A DNA stretch of 64,000 nt, from the NCBI GenBank assembly GCA_036275915.1, contig DASUCV010000002.1, positions 186,001 through 250,000 of the forward strand, written 5' to 3'. This document shows positions 36,217 to 45,479 of the stretch, one piece after another; positions within the stretch are counted from its first letter, which is position 1; each line of letters begins with the position of its first letter. The notes below the pieces were generated by a model that had not been told where the DNA came from, ran no database searches, and was given only the letters and a program-made list of their open reading frames with translations. This DNA is from Candidatus Polarisedimenticolaceae bacterium (GTDB lineage: Bacteria > Acidobacteriota > Polarisedimenticolia > Polarisedimenticolales > DASRJG01). A program made the position numbers and the translations under genes.

Positions 36217-38049
36217 TCAGAGCCTTCCGACAGTCGACCGTTGACTGTCGGCTGTCGACTTCCCATCGTGGAACTTCCGGAACCGCTCGAGGTTCGCTCC
36301 GCCCAGGTAGCGCTTCAGGATCTTCGACGCGGTGCACCGAAGGTCGACGACGATGAGGACGTCGAGGACGTTCGAGAAATCCCGGTCGACATTGTGACCG
36401 AGAAGGCGCCCCTCGAGCTTCAGGTACTGCTTCAACAGGACGGGGACGCCCTTCTGGTCGGCTTCGATCTCCGAGATGAATGCGGAGACGTCCTCGAGGT
36501 TTTCGAGGCTCGCCGGACGCAAAGGCCCTTCGCCCTTCGGCTCGCGGAACGGATTCGTCGGCCTCACCCAAGCCGCCCAGTCGGTGCGCTTGCGGTTGCG
36601 CTCGAGGAACGCGACGATGAGCCGCTGGCTGACCGACCGGTACTCCGCGCTGATGCTCACCGGGCCGAAGAGGGTCGCGTAGCGCGGGTGGCGCCCGACG
36701 AACTCGCCGATCCCCTTCCAGAGGAGCATGAGGCCGACGTAGCTCTTCTGGTGCTCGGTGCGGATCCACGACCGCCCCATCTCGAGCGCCGGGCCCATCG
36801 CTTCGAACAGGCGCGCGTCGTAGCGGAAGAGCGACGCGGTGTAGAGCGCGCCGATCCCGCCACGGACGAGCAGCTCGTCGGTCGGCCCGAGGCGGTACGC
36901 ACCGATGACCTGACGCAGACGCCGGTTCCAGATGAACATGTGGAGGTAGAACGGGTCGTACTTGTCGAGATCGATCTCGCGCCCCGTCCCCTCGCCCACC
37001 TCGCGGAAGGTCAGCTCGCGCAGGCGGCCGATCTCGCGCAGCAGGTTCGGGATCTCTGGCGCTCGTGCGATCAGGACCTCGAGATCTTCCGCCTGCACGA
37101 GGCGGCCCTCGGGCCCGATCGACGCGACCTCCGCTTCGAGAAGCGCCGGGTCGACCGGAGGGACGACGCCGGCTGCGGCGGCAGGCGTGCGCCGGGGCTG
37201 CATCGCCGCGGGAAGCGCCGGGGGGCGCGCCGCGAGGATCTCCGTCCGGTCGCGCAGGTAGGCGATCGCACGGCGATCGTCGTGCAGCTCGTTCAATCTC
37301 GACGCAGGGATCGGCGTGCCGACGCGCAGCTCGACGACGCGTCCGCCCTTGCGGACCAGCTCGCGCGGGAGGAGCGCGGTGCGTAGCGCGGGGTGGAGGA
37401 GGCCGGCGGCCTGGAAGAACGCGCCGTTCCGGCCGGGGATGAACACGGGGAAGGTCGGCGCCCCGCTCCGCCTCGCGAGCCCCGCGACCGTCGGGCTCCA
37501 CGCCGGATCGGCGACGCGGCCGGTCTTGAGATCGAGCGACGCGACCTCGCCGGCGGGAAAGACGACGAGCATGCCGCCGCGCCTGATCCACTGAAGCGCT
37601 TGACGGAGCCCCGACGCGTTCGATCCGGTCGCACCCGGGCGCTCGAACGGATCGACGAAGAGGAACATGTCGCGCAGCTCGGGGATCCGCCCGAGCATGT
37701 AGTTGGCCAGTATCTTCACGTCGTGGCGGACGCGCCGCAGCGCGAGCGCCAACGCGAGCCCCTCGACGGCGCCGAACGGATGGTTGGCGACGACGAGCGC
37801 GGCGCCGGCCCTCGGGATCCGCTCGAGATCGGCAGGGTCGATGCGCACGCTGACCTTGAACGTTTCGAGCGTCCAGGCCGCGAAGTCGTCGCCGTCGATC
37901 CCTTTCGGCCGCCCGCGATACTGCTTCTGCAGCTCGGCGAGGCCGAAGGCGCGCTCGAGGACCGGGCGCGCCGCGGCGAACATCGCCCGCCGGAGCGGCC
38001 CGCGGGGAGTCCAGTCGAGGGCGAAAACGCGGTCGTGCGTCGCGCTCAT
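36217..38049 (-). CDS. Bifunctional acyltransferase: PlsC-like plus OlsB-like (ornithine-lipid type)
   Basis: 610 residues joining two acyltransferases. The N-terminal half (about 60-290) is PlsC-like, with 'VVANHPFGAVEG' (HX4E variant) and 'LVVFPAGEVAS'. The C-terminal half (about 350-590) is the GNAT/hemolysin-like OlsB fold ('YDPFYLHMFIWNRRLRQVIGAYRLG', 'YRSVSQRLIVAFLERNRKR'). The combination matches OlsF-type enzymes that make ornithine or other amino-acid lipids alone; the head-group amine is inferred. The last codons lie inside a 9-bp hairpin (36227-36251). Confidence 0.8.
   Translation of the reverse strand: MSATHDRVFALDWTPRGPLRRAMFAAARPVLERAFGLAELQKQYRGRPKGIDGDDFAAWTLETFKVSVRIDPADLERIPRAGAALVVANHPFGAVEGLALALALRRVRHDVKILANYMLGRIPELRDMFLFVDPFERPGATGSNASGLRQALQWIRRGGMLVVFPAGEVASLDLKTGRVADPAWSPTVAGLARRSGAPTFPVFIPGRNGAFFQAAGLLHPALRTALLPRELVRKGGRVVELRVGTPIPASRLNELHDDRRAIAYLRDRTEILAARPPALPAAMQPRRTPAAAAGVVPPVDPALLEAEVASIGPEGRLVQAEDLEVLIARAPEIPNLLREIGRLRELTFREVGEGTGREIDLDKYDPFYLHMFIWNRRLRQVIGAYRLGPTDELLVRGGIGALYTASLFRYDARLFEAMGPALEMGRSWIRTEHQKSYVGLMLLWKGIGEFVGRHPRYATLFGPVSISAEYRSVSQRLIVAFLERNRKRTDWAAWVRPTNPFREPKGEGPLRPASLENLEDVSAFISEIEADQKGVPVLLKQYLKLEGRLLGHNVDRDFSNVLDVLIVVDLRCTASKILKRYLGGANLERFRKFHDGKSTADSQRSTVGRL
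36227..36251. repeat. Hairpin at convergent gene ends
   Basis: CCGACAGTC / GACTGTCGG arms (nine base pairs) with a 7-base loop, in the 3' end of the acyltransferase gene and just past the DUF4336-like stop. It is followed by a second GACTGTCG-like unit (GGCTGTCGAC). A probable transcript end; the sequence is unlike the GGGGACAG set. Confidence 0.55.
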
Positions 38050-38059
38050 CGCCGGCTCC

Positions 38060-38833
38060 TCACGCCGCGCCGGCCTGCGGCGCGACGAGAGCGAGCTCGA
38101 GCACACCACCCGGGTGCTCCGGCTCGATCGGATCGGAGGTGGCGCGCGGCCACCAGACGAGCCGCGCGGACGCGAGATCGGCATCGACGCGGACCACGGT
38201 GATGCTGCGCGTCGCCGCGTTCGTCCGTGTCATGAACGGCGACGATGCCTCCTCGCCGTCCGGTGCGAGGAGGTGCCACGTCGGGATCTCGTGGATCGTC
38301 GGCGCGCCCGCGTCACGCCAGGACTCGAACGCCCGGCGCCGCCATGCGGTCACCTCGGGCTCGTTCCACGACGACGACGTCAGGAACGACCATCCCATCG
38401 GAACGGGCTCCGTCGTGAGCGCGCCCCCGTGCTCCCAGCGGACGATCTCGCCGCCCTGCGCCGAGACGACGAGGAGCGTGAACGACGGGTACGCCGAGAA
38501 GTCGAGGTTCGCGGGCACCCGCGCGGGGCCGTCGCCCCCCTGCTCCTCGAGGATGCGCGGGATGATCGAGCCGCGGCTCGGGACCGACGGGTCCCCGCGC
38601 AAGGCGCGGTCGGCGGGGGCGAAACCGTTGAGCATGCACGCCGCGACCCCGCGATCGTTGACGCCGATCCACGTCCCGCCCGAAGCAGAGTCGAACGGGG
38701 CGACCCAGCCGGGACGTCCGGGCTCGCCGGGAATGAACCGCGGGGCCTGCTCGGGCGCACGGTCCCAGCGCTCGTCGCGGTTCATCGTGAGGAGGAGGGA
38801 TCCCCCGCCGCAACGTAGGGTGACGGTGCACAT
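38060..38833 (-). CDS. TANGO2/NRDE family protein
   Basis: 257 residues beginning 'MCTVTLRCGGGSLLLTMNRDERWDRAPE', the NRDE signature that names the family, with the nucleophile-like Cys2. 'GGTWIGVNDRGVAACMLNGF' follows around residue 57. TANGO2 proteins are linked to haem or lipid handling, but no bacterial reaction is established. The start at 38833 puts Cys at position 2, as in the family; an upstream in-frame start at 38929 would bury it. It precedes the acyltransferase gene by ten bases. Confidence 0.9.
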   Translation of the reverse strand: MCTVTLRCGGGSLLLTMNRDERWDRAPEQAPRFIPGEPGRPGWVAPFDSASGGTWIGVNDRGVAACMLNGFAPADRALRGDPSVPSRGSIIPRILEEQGGDGPARVPANLDFSAYPSFTLLVVSAQGGEIVRWEHGGALTTEPVPMGWSFLTSSSWNEPEVTAWRRRAFESWRDAGAPTIHEIPTWHLLAPDGEEASSPFMTRTNAATRSITVVRVDADLASARLVWWPRATSDPIEPEHPGGVLELALVAPQAGAA

Positions 38834-38938
38834 CAGTCGACCATCAGTCGCGGCTCCAGCCTGATCGTCGGGACCCACCCCGCTCCAGCCACGGTCGCCA
38901 AGTTTTGCAGGGAAGAGCGGAGCGCGCAACCCGCCGGG

Positions 38939-39361
38939 CTACGACGGGAGTTCGGGGCCGCCGCGACCGGACTCGGGCTCCGGTTTGGACGTGGGAGGCG
39001 TGACCGGGCTCATCAGGCTGACCGACTCGCGGAGCTGGTGGAGCGTGAACGGCTTGTGGATGACCCGCGCCCCGCATCCGCGCACCCGGAGCGATTCTTC
39101 GTGGTCGAGGAGACGTGCGGTTTGGATGAACACGCGCCCCGAAAGGCCGGGGTAGCGCAGGATCGTCTCCTCGAGCCAGTCGAGTGGGTTGCGGCCGCCC
39201 ATGACGAGGTCGAGCGTCAGGAGATCGACCGATCCGGAGCGGAGGATCTCGTCGGCGGCCTCGAACGTCACCGCCGTGTAACATTCGTGCCCGTCGGCTT
39301 CGAGCGCGAGACGGACCAGCTCCGCGAGGAACGCTTCATCGTCGATGACGAGAACTCTCAC
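38939..39361 (-). CDS. Stand-alone response regulator receiver protein
   Basis: 140 residues, a CheY-like receiver without output domain. 'VRVLVIDDEAFLAELVRLAL' supplies the acidic pocket, 'DLLTLDLVMGG' the phospho-acceptor Asp, 'VFIQTAR' the switch Thr, and 'VIHKPFTLHQL' the conserved Lys. The tail (about 122-140) is Pro/Ser/Glu-rich. The GTG start at 39361 fits the domain start; longer in-frame starts add low-complexity residues. No histidine kinase is nearby. Confidence 0.88.
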   Translation of the reverse strand: MRVLVIDDEAFLAELVRLALEADGHECYTAVTFEAADEILRSGSVDLLTLDLVMGGRNPLDWLEETILRYPGLSGRVFIQTARLLDHEESLRVRGCGARVIHKPFTLHQLRESVSLMSPVTPPTSKPEPESGRGGPELPS

Positions 39362-39476
39362 CTGCTCTGTCCCCCACAGCGTGGCGGCCGGGAGTATACG
39401 GTCGCGCACGTCTTGCGGCTCGTCCGTCCGCGACGAATCTGCGTAGCACGCACCGCTCGAGGTGCCCGGAGAACCA

Positions 39477-39875
39477 ATGTCCGACAAAGTCGTCAAAACC
39501 GATGCCGAGTGGCGGGCTCAGCTCACACCCGAGGAGTACCGCGTCGCGCGTGAGAAGGGGACGGAGCGCGCGTTCACCGGTCGTTACTGGGACCATCACG
39601 AAGACGGCACCTATACCTGCATCGGATGCGGCGCACCGCTCTTCGACGCGACGACCAAGTTCGAGAGCGGGAGCGGCTGGCCGAGCTACTTCGCTCCGGT
39701 GAGCCCGGAAGCGGTCGCGACCGAGAGCGACCGATCGCACTTCATGAACCGGACCGAGGTGCATTGCGCGCGTTGCGGCTCGCACCTGGGACATCTCTTC
39801 CCGGATGGTCCGAGGCCGACGGGGCTCCGCTACTGCGTCAACTCGTTGAGCTTGGGGTTCGAGAAGAAGAAGTAG
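39477..39875 (+). CDS. msrB: Peptide-methionine (R)-S-oxide reductase
   Basis: 132-residue MsrB repairing methionine-R-sulfoxide. It has both zinc CxxC pairs ('CIGCGAPLF' and '[15 protein letters not shown]'), '[11 protein letters not shown]', and the catalytic 'RYCVNSLSL', where the nucleophile is Cys rather than selenocysteine. No signal peptide, so cytoplasmic. GGAG lies five bases before ATG 39477. The 3' end overlaps the convergent oxidoreductase gene by 38 bases. Confidence 0.96.
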   Translation: MSDKVVKTDAEWRAQLTPEEYRVAREKGTERAFTGRYWDHHEDGTYTCIGCGAPLFDATTKFESGSGWPSYFAPVSPEAVATESDRSHFMNRTEVHCARCGSHLGHLFPDGPRPTGLRYCVNSLSLGFEKKK

Positions 39876-42018
39876 GAGCGGAACGCTCCCTCGCGACCAC
39901 CGGGCTGGCCCACAGGCTGTCGACCGAGATGAGCGCGCCGGTCGCGCTGACGCGGCCGAACTGGAGCACGCCGGTCGGGCAGCTCTCGACGCACGCGGAG
40001 CAGCGGACGCATTGCGGATCGTTCATCGGGCGGCCCCGCTGGGCGAAGCTCATGACGTCGATCCCCTGGTGGCAGACCGACGTGCAGACGTTGCACGAGA
40101 TGCATTTCTTCTTGTCGGCGAGGATCCGGAAGCTCGAGAAGCGCGCGTAGACGTGCATGAGCGCGGCGAGCGGGCAGGCGAACCGGCACCAGGTCCTGCC
40201 GCTCAGGTGGAAGTAGAGGCCGACGCCGAGGATACCGGCGAGCCCGACGTCGACGGTCCACATGTAGCCGTGGACGGACACGTCGAACGCGCGCGCCGTG
40301 AGCGAGCCGGGCACGATCCACGAGACGATCCGGAGCAGCGCCAGGACGAACGCCGCGGCGAGAACGACCTGCCCGGTCATGTTGAGCAGGTTCCACCGCG
40401 GTCCGTGCGGCATCTTCCCGCGGTGAGCGTCGCCGAGCGTCTCGGCGAGCGCGCCGCACGAGCAGATCCAGCCGCAGTAGGCGCCCTTCCCCCAGCGGTG
40501 CACCATCCACGGGATGAGAACGAACGTCTGCACGAAGCTGATCGCGAGCCAGAGCGCGAGCGGCTTCGCGGAGAAGACGTTCCAGATGAAGAGCGGCCAC
40601 GCGAGCAGGAAGCCGAACGCACGCCAGTACTCGCGACCCGACGGGTCCCAGGTCGTCTCGGGGAAGAGCTGGTCGGCGATCGTCTTGCCGAGACCGCCGT
40701 CGAACCAGCCGTGGTGCCCCATCCAGGGGAGGATGAAGTAAGGGAGCAGGAACAGCGGCACGATCTGGATCGCCATCAACGTCAGAGTCTGCCGCTTCAC
40801 GTACGGCGTGCGGCGCTTCGCCATGCGGCGGAATCCGAACGCGACGACGCACAGCGTGTAGGCGAGCGAGTACCAGAAACCGGGCGAGCCGAAGGCACCC
40901 GGAAGCCCCGCGGGGAACCAGCCCTTGCGCTCGAAGAGGGCGTGGAGCGCGCCGCCGGCCTTCCAGTTGTAGACGAACGCGGCGGCGGCGAGGATCGCGG
41001 CGAGCGAGAGCCACCACGCCAAGGGCCGGTCGCCGCGAATCGCGACGCCGGAGCGCCGCAGGAGATCGGTCGCGGGAAGGCGTCCGATCATCGCGAACAC
41101 GGCGTCGTTCTCGATCGTCTCGCCGCGGAGGACGACGGCCCGCTCCTCGATCGCCTCGACCTCCGTCTCGAGCCGGAGGTCGACCGTCGAGGCGGCGAGC
41201 GCCTCGAGGCTCTCGGGCTTCGGGCGCGCGAGGTCGGTGCCGCGATGCGCGAGCGTCACCCGAGCGCCCGCGCCGTCGAGCGCGAGCGCCGTCTCGACCG
41301 CCGCGTCGCCGCCGCCGACGACCAGGACGTTCTGCCCCGTGAAGTCGGCGGGATCGTGCAGGCGGTCGTAGACCCGGTCGCGGGCTTCGCCGGGCACGCC
41401 GAGCCGCCGGTGCGCGCCCGCGCGTCCGATCGCCAGGAGAACGCGATGGGCGACGATCGACTCCCCCGCCTCCGTCGTCGTCACGAGACGGCCCTCCTGT
41501 CGCTCGACGCGCTCGGCCTTCCCGATGCGCACCGCGATACCGGCGTCGTCGATCTGGCGCTCGAGCTCCTGGACGAGCGGCTCCTTGACCTTCGCCGTCA
41601 CCTGCAGCGTTCCCGCGGGCTTCATCGCGGTGGGGTAGACGAAGATCGGTTTCCCCTTGGGGAAGTTGACGACGGTCGCGAACGGCTCGCTCGACTCCAG
41701 GACGACCGCATCGATCCCCGCGCGCTTCGCCTCGAGCGCCGCCGCCATTCCCGATACGCCGCCGCCGACGATGAGCAGGTCGACGACCGCAGGATCTCTT
41801 TCGCGACCCCGGAACCGCGGATCGCCGGCGATCGTCCGCACGACTCTCGCGCCGCTGTCGGCCGCGAACTTGAGGAGGGGAATCCCGCGGAGATCGCCCG
41901 CGACGTAGAGGCCGGGGACGGCGGTCGAGCCGTCGTCCCCGATCTCCGGGAGCGGCTCCACGGTCCCGGCCGGAAAGCCGGTGTGCAGCCACCGGGTGTA
42001 GCGCGCGACGGGATTCAC
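39838..42018 (-). CDS. Membrane oxidoreductase: flavin (TrxR-like) domain fused to NapH/FixG-like ferredoxin
   Basis: 726 residues. An FAD/NAD(P) domain with '[21 protein letters not shown]' (about 82-102) and '[17 protein letters not shown]' (about 225) is followed by about five membrane helices (330-610) bearing '[12 protein letters not shown]' and '[10 protein letters not shown]', then two [4Fe-4S] motifs, [11 protein letters not shown] and [12 protein letters not shown]. It should move electrons between NAD(P)H and a membrane or quinone partner. The '[18 protein letters not shown]' motif, normally C-terminal in such flavoproteins, lies at residue 33, before the first Rossmann motif. GTG 42018 overlaps the antiporter stop. 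Confidence 0.85.
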   Translation of the reverse strand: MNPVARYTRWLHTGFPAGTVEPLPEIGDDGSTAVPGLYVAGDLRGIPLLKFAADSGARVVRTIAGDPRFRGRERDPAVVDLLIVGGGVSGMAAALEAKRAGIDAVVLESSEPFATVVNFPKGKPIFVYPTAMKPAGTLQVTAKVKEPLVQELERQIDDAGIAVRIGKAERVERQEGRLVTTTEAGESIVAHRVLLAIGRAGAHRRLGVPGEARDRVYDRLHDPADFTGQNVLVVGGGDAAVETALALDGAGARVTLAHRGTDLARPKPESLEALAASTVDLRLETEVEAIEERAVVLRGETIENDAVFAMIGRLPATDLLRRSGVAIRGDRPLAWWLSLAAILAAAAFVYNWKAGGALHALFERKGWFPAGLPGAFGSPGFWYSLAYTLCVVAFGFRRMAKRRTPYVKRQTLTLMAIQIVPLFLLPYFILPWMGHHGWFDGGLGKTIADQLFPETTWDPSGREYWRAFGFLLAWPLFIWNVFSAKPLALWLAISFVQTFVLIPWMVHRWGKGAYCGWICSCGALAETLGDAHRGKMPHGPRWNLLNMTGQVVLAAAFVLALLRIVSWIVPGSLTARAFDVSVHGYMWTVDVGLAGILGVGLYFHLSGRTWCRFACPLAALMHVYARFSSFRILADKKKCISCNVCTSVCHQGIDVMSFAQRGRPMNDPQCVRCSACVESCPTGVLQFGRVSATGALISVDSLWASPVVARERSAPTSSSRTPSSTS

Positions 42019-43271
42019 AGCGGCTCGACGCGCGGCAGGAGTCGTCTCAGACCCGGCGTGGTCACCGCCGTCGTGACGACCGCCATCGTGACGAGCATGA
42101 AGAAGACCGGCTTGGGGAAGACCTGGAGGTCGTAGCCGACGTTGATGACGACGAGCGCCATGAGGCCGCGGGTGTTCATGAGGAGGCCGGTCGCGAGGGC
42201 CTCGTTCCGCGGGAGGCCGGCGGCGCGCGCGGCGATCGTGCACGGGATCAGCTTGCCCGCAAAGGCGATGACGATGAGGAGGCCCAGGAGCCCGAGACCC
42301 GCTCCACCCTGACCGTACACGTCGGTCTTGAGGCCGCTCGACATGAAGAAGATCGGCAAGAGGAAGACGGCGACGACGTCGTGGAGCCTCTCGTCGAGCG
42401 CCGTCGCCAACGGGCGGTGGAACGAGATCGCGACGCCGGCGATGAAGCCGCCGAAGATCGAGAAGATGCCGAGCGCGTTCGTCGCCGCGCAGAGGCAGAA
42501 CGCGACGATGAGGACGAGCGCGAGGTCGGCCTCCGGCAGGCCGTCCGTGTAGCGCGCCTCCGGCAGGCGCCGCTCGAGCACGCGCCCGGCGACGACCGCC
42601 GCGGCACCGAGGACGAGCGTGCCGCCGAGCGCGAGCGCGATCCGCGAGACGTCCGCGCCGGCCTCGTGCACGCCGACGACGGCGCCGAGGAGGATCCAGC
42701 CGAGGACGTCGTCGATCGCCGCGGCGGTGATGCTCGTCACGCCGACACGCGATTGCGTGAGACCGGTCGCCCGCAGGATCCGTCCCATCATCGGGATCGC
42801 GGTGATCGAGACCGCCGTCGCGAGCAGGAGCGAGAACGGGAGGCGACGGTCGTCCGGGATACCGATGCCGCGGACGAAGAGCGGCGCCGCGGCGATCGTG
42901 AGGAGGAACGGCGTCGCGATCCCGGCGATCGCGATGCCGACGGCGCCGGGCACCGCCCGCTGCGCCCGCCGGAACGGGAACTCCGCGCCGATCAGGATCA
43001 TGAGGAAAACGAGACCGATCTGGCTGAGGATCGCGAGGCCGCGCTTGACGTCGCTCGTGAAGAGCGCGTCGTACGCCGACGGCGCGAGGCGGCCGAACAG
43101 GCTCGGCCCGAGCGCGATTCCGGCGAGGATCTCCCCCATCTCCTTCGGCTGGCCGACGACGCGCGCCATCTTCCCGAAGATGCGGGACGCGGCGACGATG
43201 ATCGCGAGGACGAGGAGGAGCCGGAGGAGGAGCTGCTCGACGGCGTAGTGCTCGGTTTGGAGAAGGTTCAT
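42015..43271 (-). CDS. CPA2-family cation:proton antiporter (Kef-like)
   Basis: 418 residues with about 12 membrane helices: 'VVGQPKEMGEILAGIALGPSLFG', 'QIGLVFLMILIGAEFPF', 'ATAVSITAIPMMGRIL', the ion-site 'ITAAAIDDVLGWILLG' (Asp-Asp), and 'GLLMNTRGLMALVVINVGY'. There is no C-terminal TrkA-N domain, so it is not a full KefB/C. It exchanges Na+ or K+ for H+. Coupled by ATGA to mscS-like upstream and by GTGA to the oxidoreductase downstream. Confidence 0.93.
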   Translation of the reverse strand: MNLLQTEHYAVEQLLLRLLLVLAIIVAASRIFGKMARVVGQPKEMGEILAGIALGPSLFGRLAPSAYDALFTSDVKRGLAILSQIGLVFLMILIGAEFPFRRAQRAVPGAVGIAIAGIATPFLLTIAAAPLFVRGIGIPDDRRLPFSLLLATAVSITAIPMMGRILRATGLTQSRVGVTSITAAAIDDVLGWILLGAVVGVHEAGADVSRIALALGGTLVLGAAAVVAGRVLERRLPEARYTDGLPEADLALVLIVAFCLCAATNALGIFSIFGGFIAGVAISFHRPLATALDERLHDVVAVFLLPIFFMSSGLKTDVYGQGGAGLGLLGLLIVIAFAGKLIPCTIAARAAGLPRNEALATGLLMNTRGLMALVVINVGYDLQVFPKPVFFMLVTMAVVTTAVTTPGLRRLLPRVEPL

Positions 43272-45007
43272 CGGGGCGACGAGCCGCTGGCCGGGTAATC
43301 GAGCTTGTCCGCGATCTCGGCGATCTCCTGGGGCGTGAAGTCGGGGAAGGGGAGCTTGTTCTGCTCGCGCAGCGCCCGGACCTTCTCCTCGGCGGCGCCC
43401 TTGGCCTCGGCGTCGACGCCGCGGTCGCGGCCGAGGTAAACGACCTGTGACGGAACGGCGAGTCCGGTCCCGTTCGTCTCGAGGATGTCCATGGCACGGA
43501 GGAGGAGGTCCTCTCGGATGGCGCCGAACTCCTTCGTCAGCGCCGTCGCCACCGTGCACTGCATCTCGATCTCGAGCGCGCTCTCGCCGAAGCCGGCGAG
43601 CCGGACCTCGGAATCCTGGAACGTCTTCGGGTGGCCGACGAGCAGCCGGCGCAGGTCGATCAGGACGGCGCGGAGCTGATCGGGCGTCGTCTCGTAGCGG
43701 AGCTTGAGCTTCGTGTAGAACCGCATCCGGTCGCGGTTCGAGAGGTTCTCGATCTGCGCGTTCGAGAATTCGCCGTTCGGCACGGAGATCACCGTGCGGT
43801 CGGGCGTGCGGATGCGCGTCGAGCGGAGGCCGATGTCCTCGACGATGCCGGTCTTGTTGCCGAAGTTGCAGCTGTCGCCGATCTTGACCGGCTTGTCCGC
43901 CATGAGCGCCAGGCCGCCGAAGAGGTTCTCGAGCGTCTTCTGCGCGGCGAGCGCCACCGCGATGCCGCCGACGCCGAGGCCGGCGAGCAGGGTCGTGACG
44001 TTGAAGCCGAGCGCCCTCAGGACGCCGATGAGCGCGACGCACGCGAGGAGAACCTTCGCGATCCGGTTCATGACCGTGAGGACGCCGGCGCTCGAGGTCT
44101 GGCCCTCGCCGAGGAGGCGCGTCCGCGCGGTGAGGACGAACGCCTCGACGATCGCCTGCACGACGAGGACGAACGTGATGAACGTGAGCGCCGCGAGCAC
44201 GCGGTCGAACCGGCTCTCGGAGTGGACCGAGAGGTCGAGGAACCGGACTCCGACGCTGACGATGATGAGCGAGGCGGCCCAGCGCGCGGGCCGGCGCATC
44301 GTGTCGGCGAGCCGGTCGTCGATCGGGGTGCTCGTCTTCTTCGCGAGCTTGAGGCCGAGGCGCGCGAGCCCGGACGCGAACAGGCGTCCCATGATCCAGG
44401 CGACGATCGCGAGGACGATGAGCCCGATCCACTGCCACGCCTCGATGTTGAAGAAGCGGGCCGATTGCAGGCGCGCGGGCACGTGGTCGCCGATCCAGCC
44501 GTAGCCGAACTGGTCGTAGAGCTCCGGGATCTTCGCGACGACGGCGGATGAGAATCGCCAGACCTGTGCGCCGGTGCCGTCGTCCTCGCGTCTCAGGATC
44601 AGGTTGACGGTGCCGCCTTGCGCGGGAATCGCGCCGATCTTCTCGGCGTTCGTCGGTAGGCCGTCGTCGAGGTCGCCCTCGGGGGCGTCCGAGATCTTGT
44701 CGAAATCGATCCAGAGATTGCGATCGATGACGATCTTGAGATGACGCGCGAGGACCGCTCCCGGCTCCTTCCGTTCGGCGTCGGGGAGACGGCTGAGATC
44801 GAGGTATTTCGCCGCCGTCGCGAAGTCGGCGCGACGCGCCGCCGCGATGAAGTCGAACACGGCGGCGCGTGGCGAGCCGGGGACCGCCTCCGGTGCCGGT
44901 GCGCGGTTGGCCGCCGGCGACCAGACCGGCGATGCCGGAGGGGTGCCCTGGGCCCACGCCGGAGCCGTTCCGGCGAGGAGCGCGACCGCCAGGACGACGC
45001 GTCTCAC
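43268..45007 (-). CDS. MscS-family mechanosensitive channel with periplasmic N-terminal domain
   Basis: 579 residues. A signal-like start ('VRRVVLAVALLAGTAPAWAQG') and a periplasmic helical domain (about 30-175) are followed by membrane helices (about 185-360) and the MscS core: the TM3 pore 'LLAGLGVGGIAVALAAQKTLENLFGGLALMADKPVKIGD', then the beta domain 'VEDIGLRSTRIRTPDRTVISVPNGEFSNAQIENLS'. The GTG 45007 start overlaps the GNAT gene stop. It releases osmolytes on membrane tension; the four-gene run suggests an ion/osmotic operon. Confidence 0.92.
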   Translation of the reverse strand: MRRVVLAVALLAGTAPAWAQGTPPASPVWSPAANRAPAPEAVPGSPRAAVFDFIAAARRADFATAAKYLDLSRLPDAERKEPGAVLARHLKIVIDRNLWIDFDKISDAPEGDLDDGLPTNAEKIGAIPAQGGTVNLILRREDDGTGAQVWRFSSAVVAKIPELYDQFGYGWIGDHVPARLQSARFFNIEAWQWIGLIVLAIVAWIMGRLFASGLARLGLKLAKKTSTPIDDRLADTMRRPARWAASLIIVSVGVRFLDLSVHSESRFDRVLAALTFITFVLVVQAIVEAFVLTARTRLLGEGQTSSAGVLTVMNRIAKVLLACVALIGVLRALGFNVTTLLAGLGVGGIAVALAAQKTLENLFGGLALMADKPVKIGDSCNFGNKTGIVEDIGLRSTRIRTPDRTVISVPNGEFSNAQIENLSNRDRMRFYTKLKLRYETTPDQLRAVLIDLRRLLVGHPKTFQDSEVRLAGFGESALEIEMQCTVATALTKEFGAIREDLLLRAMDILETNGTGLAVPSQVVYLGRDRGVDAEAKGAAEEKVRALREQNKLPFPDFTPQEIAEIADKLDYPASGSSPR

Positions 45008-45423
45008 CTGGGGCGGACCCGCCGCTTGAGGAGCCCGTCGCCGCTGGGGGCGAATCCGGACTGCTGCAGCCACGCCGTCACGCGGCCGGCGTCGGGATGC
45101 GCCTTGCCGACCGTGTTGTAGAGGTAGTTCACGCCGCGAGCCGCGGCTTCCCGATCGAGATGGTCGAGGATGAACCCGCCGACGCCGCGGCCCCGGAAAT
45201 CGGGATTCACGGCCAGCGAGACCTCCGCGTCGCCCCACGAGCAATCCATCCAGCCATACCCGGCGACCGTCCCATCCGACTCGACGCGGAACCACTCGCC
45301 GGGCACGAGGCCCCCCTCCGGCGGCGGCGACCACTCGAAGACACCGGGCTCCGCGCGACCCACGACGTCGGCCTTTCCGCGATCCCAGCGGGGCGTGTCC
45401 TCGTGGATCCAAGACAGGGCCAT
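45004..45423 (-). CDS. GNAT-family N-acetyltransferase
   Basis: 139 residues with the acetyl-CoA-binding motif 'LAVNPDFRGRGVGGFILDHLDREAAARGV' and the downstream 'VGKAHPDAGRVTAWLQQSGF'. The substrate is unknown. A GAAGGAG ribosome binding site lies seven bases before ATG 45423. First gene of the GNAT-mscS-antiporter-oxidoreductase operon; all junctions overlap. Confidence 0.88.
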   Translation of the reverse strand: MALSWIHEDTPRWDRGKADVVGRAEPGVFEWSPPPEGGLVPGEWFRVESDGTVAGYGWMDCSWGDAEVSLAVNPDFRGRGVGGFILDHLDREAAARGVNYLYNTVGKAHPDAGRVTAWLQQSGFAPSGDGLLKRRVRPR

Positions 45424-45464
45424 GAAGCGCTCCTTCGTCGGGCGAGTTTACCCGGATTCGGTCG

Positions 45465-45473
45465 TGGTAACTT
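45465..45473 (+). promoter_or_regulatory. Extended -10 (TGGTAACTT) of the DUF748 gene
   Basis: TG-N-TAACTT ends six bases before ATG 45480, with no ribosome binding site. The divergent GNAT gene has its own TAAACT (minus strand, 45445-45450) farther from its start plus a normal ribosome binding site. Confidence 0.45.
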
Positions 45474-45479
45474 TCGACC

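Noticed and set aside
38834-38938. A possible small gene between TANGO2 and the response regulator
   Set aside because: No start, ribosome binding site or conserved pattern; just an intergenic gap of 105 bases.
39777-39875. A second selenoprotein at msrB
   Set aside because: Its catalytic site reads RYCVNS with a normal Cys codon and no TGA.
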